From: Leptodontidium sp. MPI-SDFR-AT-0119
Taxonomy: Eukaryota; Ascomycota; Leotiomycetes; Helotiales; Leptodontidiaceae
Direction: 5' to 3'
Length of the DNA stretch: 64,000 bases
Assembly (NCBI GenBank): GCA_020726505.1
Contig: JAHLEZ010000006.1
Location: 2,294,001 to 2,358,000, forward strand
In this document: piece after piece, positions 57,297 through 64,000 of the stretch
Numbering within the stretch: the stretch's first letter is position 1
Layout of the letters: each line of letters starts with the position of its first letter
The notes under the pieces: generated by a model
The model's input: the letters and a program-made list of their open reading frames with translations, nothing else
Told to the model about the DNA's origin: nothing
Databases searched by the model: none
Translations under genes and position numbers: made by a program

Positions 57297-59294
57297 ATGT
57301 CTGCTCAGGTGTTTCCGTACTGTCCATTATCGGAGCCTGATTCATTCCGCATCCTTCACCTCCAGCCCTCTTCAGAACGAAGCGCTCAGATTTATTGCAA
57401 GCTGGAACACACACGTCTCAGTAGATACGACTATGATATCATCGATCCGTACACCGCGCTCTCCTACGTCTGGGGCGATTCCTCTGACCCTCGTACCATC
57501 CAGGTTGATGGGCAGCCTGTCGCGATCACCAGAAATCTCCACGACGCCCTCGAATGCCTCCGAGACGATAAGAGAGTCCTGAGTATGTGGGCAGATGCCA
57601 TCTGCATTAATCAATCCGATATACCGGAACGCAATTCTCAGGTGAAGCAGATGGGACGCATTTATTCCTCCGCCACTCATACCGTCATCTTTCTGGATTC
57701 TTCAAGTCGTGGTCTGGATGTTGTTCTTCGAGAATTCGGACAAGTAGTAGGAGACGAACCCGACATTTCCATTGAGCAACTTGAACTTGTGTGGTCTCAC
57801 TTTAGCCATATTATGTCCCAGCCGTGGTTTCGTCGAGTTTGGATCTTGCAGGAGTTAGTCTTGTCCAAAGACCCCTTTGTTCAGTGCGGAACGACTCGTG
57901 TGAGATGGAACATGTTTTGTTCTTTTGGGAAGATAATAGGAAGGCTTGAGGGGCGTTTCGTCGAATCGCGTTCCGGAGAAGACTCGGAAGAGGAAGTAGG
58001 GGGCGTCGCTCCACCAGGTTCACATATCGCCCAGCTACGACAGCAAAGGAATTCCAAATCCTGGGAAGAAAGAACTCCTGTGGACTTCCCAGTCCTGCAT
58101 GATATGTCAAGGACACGCGATAGCTATCACTGGGATACACTCGGACGTGCACGAGCGAGCGACAATACACTATCAATTCTTGTGGTGTCACGACGTGGAT
58201 ATGGGGCTTCTGATCCAAGAGACATCATTTATGCCCAGGTTAGTCTAGCCTCAAAAACGGTAGAAGACAATCCGACAAACATAGAAGTCGATTACAGCAA
58301 TTCAATTGCAAGAGTTTATGCAGAGATGTCTTATCACATGCTCAAGGGGGGGATCGACACATTCACATTGCTAGAGAGGAGAAATATAATTCTTCATCAT
58401 CTCGGTTTGCCGTCCTGGGTGCCAGACTGGTCAAAGTCATGGGACCCGACGCTCAGATGGCATGGCTCTAGAAGAAGTATCAAAGGCAAGCCCAAGATGT
58501 TAGACAATCTGCGCTTCCCCTCGTCGAGGCTTGTGTACCTGCCCAACGACAAGCATGCATTGGTAATGGAAGTGCTACTCGTTGGAGAAATTGTCCAAAT
58601 GGGGGGAGCTGCAGGACTAACTGTGGACCTACCAGAAGAAAAGTCAACAACTGACTATTTCGAGCCTGGAATGACACAAGACGAGATCCAAATATTGCTT
58701 GATGCGTGGGTTTGGCCACGGCCAGATTTGCGGGCAAGAGCAGGTGACAAGTCACACCTCATCGATGCAGGATTCGGAAGAATGCTACTCGCTTGGGCAT
58801 CTGCTATTGGATTACCTCAAGAGAGTTTACTGCCTCAAGACGATGTCCCTTGTATCGCCGAAGGGCTCAAAAAAGGTCTTTACGCTCAGCTTTGGCAATC
58901 GAAACGAATCCTCGATCGCCCTTTCCTGCTCCTTGCCTTGCATTACCAGTTCGTGATATCATCAGATTATGACCCCCTAGGCCACTGGAACCAGTTTCCT
59001 CTGATTGCAACAGACCGATTTTGTACAATCAAGTGCAAATATCCACACGAGGGGAAGGAGAAGCCATATCAAATCATTGTGGTACCAGAGACGTCACAAG
59101 TTGGCGATATGATTGCGAATATTGAACTTGAAGACCTCAGAAGTTTGGTGGTTATTCGTCCAATACAACTAATCGGGGTGGAGTCTGAAGCATTGCCACC
59201 TACTTACGAAGTTGTTGGAACTTGTCATTCAAACGCCGATATCAAAGGCACTCTTGCGATTCTCAGTCTCTCAGATTTAGTCGCTTTAGTTTGA
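57297..59294 (+). CDS. HET (heterokaryon incompatibility) domain protein
   Basis: A single-exon 665-aa protein. The HET domain (PF06985) occupies residues ~52-200 with its three motif blocks: YTALSYVWGDSSDPRTI, MWADAICINQSDIPERNSQV followed by KQMGRIYSSA, and later MSQPWFRRVWILQELVLS. The C-terminal half contains SRRGYGASDPRDIIYAQVSLAS, a typical continuation, and LPSWVPDWS. HET-domain proteins mediate non-self recognition and cell death in fungal heterokaryons; many are of unknown specificity. No NACHT, WD40 or other sensor domain is fused. Its location between two aromatic monooxygenases is probably incidental. Confidence 0.93.
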   Translation: MSAQVFPYCPLSEPDSFRILHLQPSSERSAQIYCKLEHTRLSRYDYDIIDPYTALSYVWGDSSDPRTIQVDGQPVAITRNLHDALECLRDDKRVLSMWADAICINQSDIPERNSQVKQMGRIYSSATHTVIFLDSSSRGLDVVLREFGQVVGDEPDISIEQLELVWSHFSHIMSQPWFRRVWILQELVLSKDPFVQCGTTRVRWNMFCSFGKIIGRLEGRFVESRSGEDSEEEVGGVAPPGSHIAQLRQQRNSKSWEERTPVDFPVLHDMSRTRDSYHWDTLGRARASDNTLSILVVSRRGYGASDPRDIIYAQVSLASKTVEDNPTNIEVDYSNSIARVYAEMSYHMLKGGIDTFTLLERRNIILHHLGLPSWVPDWSKSWDPTLRWHGSRRSIKGKPKMLDNLRFPSSRLVYLPNDKHALVMEVLLVGEIVQMGGAAGLTVDLPEEKSTTDYFEPGMTQDEIQILLDAWVWPRPDLRARAGDKSHLIDAGFGRMLLAWASAIGLPQESLLPQDDVPCIAEGLKKGLYAQLWQSKRILDRPFLLLALHYQFVISSDYDPLGHWNQFPLIATDRFCTIKCKYPHEGKEKPYQIIVVPETSQVGDMIANIELEDLRSLVVIRPIQLIGVESEALPPTYEVVGTCHSNADIKGTLAILSLSDLVALV

Positions 59295-60634
59295 AGATCT
59301 TAGAATAAGGCGTGAACCAATTTTAAACCGAGTTCAAGGATTCTGGTAGCTAAGATTGTAATTCTATAATATCTTTTGGAGAAGGATTAATTTCGTATCG
59401 CAAGGGGTGTTTCTGAGGGTTAAGAGGTAACTTCAGAAGCAAAGGGCTAAGCGATAATTAAATAATGTTTGATCTTTAGTTTCACTTTCACGACTTAAAA
59501 ATAAAAGCATAAGATATATCAATTTCAATTAGAACTTTCAATTAAAATACAAAAAGGAGTTAAAAAAAGAAATTACATTTTAGAAATACGAAAGGTGATA
59601 ACTCTTGTGTTTCAAGCAGTGTTTTTGTTTCTGATTCTTGTAGCCAAGCGGGTATAAGGAGGATAGATGGATTTTTTTTTTACTTACTTTGAAAGATCAT
59701 CTCCGAGTTAATATTAGCTGGTGTAAAACCGCTTGCAGTAAATGCATAAGATGATAAACATCTTTGAGATGAAGAACATCCCGATTCCCGAGTTGAGACA
59801 AGGACATATTTATCCAAACGAAGTTCGCTTGATGCTGAGTTTTAATCTCAAAGCACCAATTAACACAGCATAGCTGATTCCGACAGGCCTTAGAGGCTTT
59901 GATCCTGAGCAATGTTAGTATGTCAATAGTAAAATGTGTAAGTGAGTGAATCTTCTGCTTGGGCCACAAGAGAAGAATGGTGAACTCGTCTTTACTATTT
60001 CGCCCTATGTACCTTTTAATTTTGGATAGGAGGAACAAAAACCCATTTGTCAATGCAGTTCATCTTTGCTCTATAAAATTAATGACCAGTAATTCCAAAT
60101 CGTCGATGTTAGAATTGCGGTCTCTTACTCGGATTGTTTACTAATAACAAAGGCATGAAGACTTCTTCACTAATCCATAATCGTTCAATTCCCTTCAAGA
60201 CTAGACATCCAATCAACACTGTCTGTTATTAAATTATTGAAAGGATAAATAAATGGACTGATAAAGTGCCTGCTGGGGTATTCGATTTTGCTCTCAGGAT
60301 CGGAGGCCGCTACTCGAACCAATAATAGCGTCTACTTCTTAGCGAGGCTCGGGCTTTATTACAACCCGAAGAAAAAGGGAAATATACGACAATTCATATC
60401 GTGTCGTCATCATTCACAATGTTAGCCCGAATGTCGGGTCAAGATTCGGATTTTATGACAACCCGAACGCAGGCGAAGACAGAATTCTGTATCTTTTCCC
60501 CACAAGGCGACAACAAAATACACATGTATTTGAGAAGTATAAATGAAAGCGGTGCCCGAAAATGCTCATCACAACTTTCGAGTTCGAGCCAGCACCAACC
60601 TCTAGCCCTTGATATTACTTGATCATCAATACCA
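59295..60634. other. Intergenic region, A/T-rich
   Basis: About 1.3 kb, notably A/T-rich between 59440 and 59690 with homopolymer runs. No gene or RNA was recognised. Confidence 0.5.
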
Positions 60635-61888
60635 ATGTCAAATCTCAATATCCTCATCTCCGGCTCAGGTATCGCAGGCAGCGTTTTTGCATTCTGGCTG
60701 CTTCGTGCCTACCCAAATGCCAACATCACGATCGTGGAGCGCGACCCCTCTCTCCGACTGACTGGCGCCAGCGTCGACATTCGCAGTTCGGCCGTCGACA
60801 TCATCAAATGGATGGGAGTAGAGCACGAGATCCGGAAGAAGACCACCAAAGAGGAAGGCCTGCAACTCATTACAGAAAGCGGCAAGGAGATCGCAACATT
60901 TAGAGCGACCGGCAGAACAGACATCCAGAGTTTCACATCAGAGTACGAGATCTTTCGTGGAGAGCTGGCGAAAATCTTCATCGATCCCATCCTCGATCAG
61001 GTGAAAGTAATTTTTGACGAGACGGTCGAGGGATACGAGGAGCAGGATGATGGAGTGGTTATAACGTTGGCGAAGAGCAAAGAGATGAAGAAGTACGACC
61101 TCCTGGTCGCTGCGGATGGTCTCGGATCGAGGATTCGAGGTAAGATGCTCAACACCAAACCATCTGAACAACTCTACGACGAAGGTGTTCATATCGCATA
61201 CTTCACTATCAAAGGCGATCTTCTGCAGGGCGGTCTTTTGGCGAAAGCAACGAGCACAACAGGAGGTCGTGCCGTCTATCTCCGACCAGATCCTCATCCG
61301 GAGGGCAGGACGAGAGCGATGTTGATGAATGTGACTTGGAACTCCAACGTGGAGATGAAAGAGAGATTGAACAAAGCTCTTCGCGAAGGAAACGAAGCGT
61401 ACATGAAGCTGATGGAAGAGTTGTTCGCAGACGTTGGGTGGTTGACACCCGAGATCCTGCGGGGTATGCGCGAAAGCGACGACTTTTATTGCTCGTTGTT
61501 TGGTCAAATCAGATCTCCAAGACTACATGACAGTCGTGTAGTTCTCCTTGGAGATGCGGGATACGCGACACCTGGATTCGGAACCAGTCTGGCTATCATT
61601 GGGGGATATGCTCTTGCCGGGGAGCTGCTGAGCAATAATGGGGATGTCAAGAAAGCGTTGGGCGGGTATTCGGGGATCATGACCCCCTTCGTGAAGAGTT
61701 CTCAGGGTGGAGACTTTGCGATGCAACTGTTCCACCCACAGTCAACGTGGGGTATCTGGGTCAGGGACTTGGTCTTGCGATTTGTGACATCGTTACGACT
61801 TCCTCAGCTGGCGATGACTGTGGCGGCGACTCTGGGATTTACTGAGAAGAAGGCGCCCCTACCTGACTACCAGTGGCCAGTCAAATGA
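60635..61888 (+). CDS. FAD-dependent monooxygenase (PHBH/TetX-like class)
   Basis: A single-exon 417-aa flavoprotein. NILISGSGIAGSVFAFWLL is the N-terminal FAD Rossmann motif; TIVERDPSLRLTG ends the second strand. LLVAADGLGSRIR is the DG motif and VVLLGDAGYATPGFGTSLAIIGGYALA the GD motif contacting the ribityl chain. These define class A flavin monooxygenases, which hydroxylate small aromatic or polyketide-like substrates using NAD(P)H and O2. A hydrophobic C-terminus (LVLRFVTSLRLPQLAMTVAATLGF) resembles TetX-like relatives. It is near the phenol hydroxylase and dioxygenase but on the opposite strand with a HET gene between, so a shared pathway is only suggested. Confidence 0.9.
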   Translation: MSNLNILISGSGIAGSVFAFWLLRAYPNANITIVERDPSLRLTGASVDIRSSAVDIIKWMGVEHEIRKKTTKEEGLQLITESGKEIATFRATGRTDIQSFTSEYEIFRGELAKIFIDPILDQVKVIFDETVEGYEEQDDGVVITLAKSKEMKKYDLLVAADGLGSRIRGKMLNTKPSEQLYDEGVHIAYFTIKGDLLQGGLLAKATSTTGGRAVYLRPDPHPEGRTRAMLMNVTWNSNVEMKERLNKALREGNEAYMKLMEELFADVGWLTPEILRGMRESDDFYCSLFGQIRSPRLHDSRVVLLGDAGYATPGFGTSLAIIGGYALAGELLSNNGDVKKALGGYSGIMTPFVKSSQGGDFAMQLFHPQSTWGIWVRDLVLRFVTSLRLPQLAMTVAATLGFTEKKAPLPDYQWPVK

Positions 61889-62637
61889 AGATAGTTCTTA
61901 ACTGCGTTACCATGATCTCCCCACTTATGCAATAGAGACGTGATTCCGTTAATATAGATTTTATTTTGCGGCTTTCTTAGGCTTAGGATTGAGAAGGTCC
62001 ATTTAGCTCGGAGACCATAATCATTTTCCTTGTCTAGTTTTCCCAATAAAACTATCCCAACTTTGCAGGCTTTCGCCTAATCAAGGATGCTAATACAGAT
62101 CTCTAGTGTAGAGACGTTGCTTGGTTTGGAAATCAAGATCGATAGCTAACGAGTGGTGAGGTACCTCCTTCGAAGTTTTGATTCCTCAAGCCTGCATCGG
62201 ACTTTTACGTCAACGATCAGAAGGAGGATCGTAGAGCAATGGGCAGAAATCCTTTCATCCCCATCAATGCCCAGAAGACGGGCATGAAACTGGAGGGAGA
62301 TAAAAGTCTTGGAGCCTGGAAAGTGAACAAGGCTTCTATTTTCCTCCAGGCGTTTAGGTGTCTTGCCTCGGAAAATACTGGAGAATAGATTCTGAGTCCA
62401 ATGGCCAACTAGGATATGAGGATACCTAGTACTGAGAGAACGGTCGCCACAGTCATGCATTTACTTGGACATTTCAAAAGAATGCAATCTCATATTTTTT
62501 TTGGAGAACAGGGTCTCCGGTCGGCAAAGTTCCTACACGAGCAATACAACGAGAATGCTTCAAATTGACTTTACTCGTGACACTTTTGACTAGCAAATCG
62601 TTTCTGCCAGCAAGGACAAGAGGAAATTTCCCTAGCT
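61889..62637. other. Intergenic region between convergent genes
   Basis: About 750 bp. A 104-codon ATG frame on the minus strand (62146-62460) has no recognisable features. No gene is supported. Confidence 0.5.
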
Positions 62638-63746
62638 CTAGGCTTTGGTAGTTGATCCAATGTCACCCCAACGAATATTGGAAAAGACGACATGAGTATC
62701 GGGATGCTGAGACTGGATGTTGGAAGGACTGCCTTGTCCACTCGCGCAAGGTCCATTATTGCCAGAGTCGAGCCAAACCATGTTCTGAGCCGCATCGTTC
62801 CAAATACTCATGGCTAATACCACTACAAGATAATCAGATATTGATTGGACAAGGGAGGAAAGTGTCAAGGTTTAAAACCGATCTGAAGTAATTCGCGTTA
62901 CTTACTTCCGCGTCCAAGTGCCTGGCCCATACCAGTCATGCCACCGGTCGTCCCTTCATTTCCACAAGTAGATATGGTCCCTCCGTTTCCAATTTGCCGT
63001 CCATTCTGGATATATTTCCGTGTGATCTGAGCAAGCCTTCCTCCATTGGCAGCGAACTGCGTGATAACAGTGAATGGCTTGCTGGTATCAACAATCTTGC
63101 CAGGTCCCCAATAGTTCCTCTGACCGCTAGCATACGGGTTGTAGCCACAACCACCTTTATCGCAGGTATTCCCTTTACACGGATGAGGCGTCATTGCCGT
63201 AGCCATCGAGTTCGACTCGAGGATATCCATCTCATTGCAACAGAAACCTTGGCATTGTGCATCACAATATCCTTTTCCTGAACCTGCGCCGGAACCACCA
63301 CTTCCACCGCTTCCATCTGCAGCCATCTCCGACAAGTAGAAGGCGCCATTCTCGCCACATGGCAGTGTTGAAGTGTCGACATCCACAGAAAGTTCTTGGT
63401 TGAGAAGATTCATGAGGACGTATTTGCCGTCAGCACCCAGGAGGTAGAGTCGTGGTGTTGCGTTGTTGAGGCCGCTGCTTGTTTTGACGTAGTGATACAT
63501 TGTCAGGGCATTTCCTGAGGTTGAAACTCCCATAGCTGCATAGTCAGCGACTGTTCTTGATCCAGGAGCTCCTCGAGCAAATTTTGAGTCCTGGTCTAGG
63601 ACAACGAAAGTATTTTGCTGCACGCAACCTCCAGATGTGGTGCATTTCCATGTTGGGAGCGGAGGATATTCCTCAGCGGCATGAGCCACAGGCAATCCTA
63701 CAAGCAGTGACAAAGCAAAATTGAAGAGATGAAGCTTGAAAGACAT
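62638..63746 (-). CDS. Secreted GH7 endoglucanase, compact form
   Basis: Model: exon 63746-62906, intron 62905-62823 (GTAAGT..TGTAG, 83 bp), exon 62822-62638, giving 341 aa. Residues 1-23 are a signal peptide. The GH7 core shows [48 protein letters not shown] and [13 protein letters not shown], where Glu172, Asp174 and Glu177 are the catalytic set. The second exon ends the fold with [21 protein letters not shown] and [18 protein letters not shown]. The ending and the short loops fit an endoglucanase rather than a cellobiohydrolase. At 341 aa it is shorter than most GH7 proteins: Cys-rich loops after the first strands and before the catalytic strand are missing, and a Gly/Ser stretch replaces one. 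No cellulose-binding module is present. Confidence 0.92.
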
Positions 63747-63904
63747 GACTGCCGAGTTGAAATAATTCTCTTCGAGTTTCGTTCCAGTATGAGTCTGTAC
63801 TTAAGTCAGGTTCGATCCTTTCATGCATATATGTTCCTGAGTCTGTGCCTACATTTATTACATCTCCGCATTTGGTAAAATAATTTACCATCCTTTAGGC
63901 ACGA

Positions 63905-63912
63905 TATTTAAG
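63905..63912 (-). promoter_or_regulatory. TATA-like element of the GH7 gene
   Basis: The minus strand reads TTAAATAT about 160 bp above the ATG at 63746. Confidence 0.3.
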
Positions 63913-63960
63913 GCTTGCAATTAATATGCCTGTTCGGCATTTGATTGATTTGGTGTAAGG

Positions 63961-63977
63961 CTGGGGGTTATGCGGGG
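63961..63977 (+). promoter_or_regulatory. Paired CreA-type sites upstream of the GH7 gene
   Basis: CTGGGG (63961-63966) and GCGGGG (63972-63977) both match the carbon-catabolite repressor consensus SYGGRG, 5 bp apart and 215-230 bp above the GH7 start codon. Paired sites of this kind are known to mediate glucose repression of cellulase genes in other ascomycetes. Function here is inferred. Confidence 0.45.
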
Positions 63978-64000
63978 GAAATATATTAGCCTGTTGAAAG

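Noticed and set aside
62146..62460. 104-codon minus-strand ATG frame downstream of the GH7 gene
   Set aside because: No domain or signal peptide, and it lies in the 3' region between convergent genes.

Overview
This window is nuclear DNA of a filamentous ascomycete. Its genes are interrupted by short introns (about 45-125 bp) with GT..AG borders. It carries hallmark fungal families: a HET domain, a Zn2Cys6 activator, a 2EXR domain, GH7 and PL3 plant-wall enzymes, a phenol hydroxylase, and a transposon decayed by RIP-type mutation. The mix of pectate lyase, GH7 and a local family of RRM-like proteins suggests a plant-associated Pezizomycotina, probably Leotiomycetes. That placement is inference.

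Layout. (1) 1-1719: the end of a reading frame that joins a rhodopsin-like membrane segment to a FucP-like MFS transporter. (2) 4.6-13.7 kb: three same-strand paralogues of an RRM-like family, spaced by gene-poor DNA. (3) 14.8-19.3 kb: three minus-strand housekeeping-type genes (Ca2+/H+ exchanger, GNAT acetyltransferase, RRN11 of the Pol I core factor). (4) 20.5-26.7 kb: a PL3 pectate lyase, an MDR oxidoreductase and a 2EXR protein. (5) 26.7-28.8 kb: a Tc1/mariner element whose transposase keeps its frame over 473 codons but carries about a dozen stops, all explicable as C-to-T changes at CpA. (6) 29.5-30.5 kb: a bHLH regulator. (7) 31.5-43.6 kb: a 12-kb Ty3/gypsy-type LTR retrotransposon with LTRs identical by eye and a short target duplication. 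(8) 44.5-47.8 kb: a Zn2Cys6 factor and an alpha/beta hydrolase, convergent. (9) 51.6-61.9 kb: an intradiol dioxygenase, a phenol 2-monooxygenase (apparently frameshifted), a HET protein and an FAD monooxygenase. (10) 62.6-63.7 kb: a compact GH7 endoglucanase.

How genes may work together. Phenol 2-monooxygenase and the intradiol dioxygenase are adjacent and same-strand; in sequence they would hydroxylate a phenol and open the catechol-type ring. The FAD monooxygenase, hydrolase and Zn2Cys6 factor nearby could belong to the same aromatic-catabolic neighbourhood, but this is context only. GH7 and PL3 attack cellulose and pectin.

The most striking signal is in the retrotransposon. Its protease frame ends at a G GGA AAC slippery heptamer, followed after 5 nt by an 8-bp stem that can fold into an H-type pseudoknot, and the -1 frame leads into pol. 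The remaining interruptions of the polyprotein are three single in-frame TAG codons. All gene models are hand-spliced from the sequence, without similarity searches.
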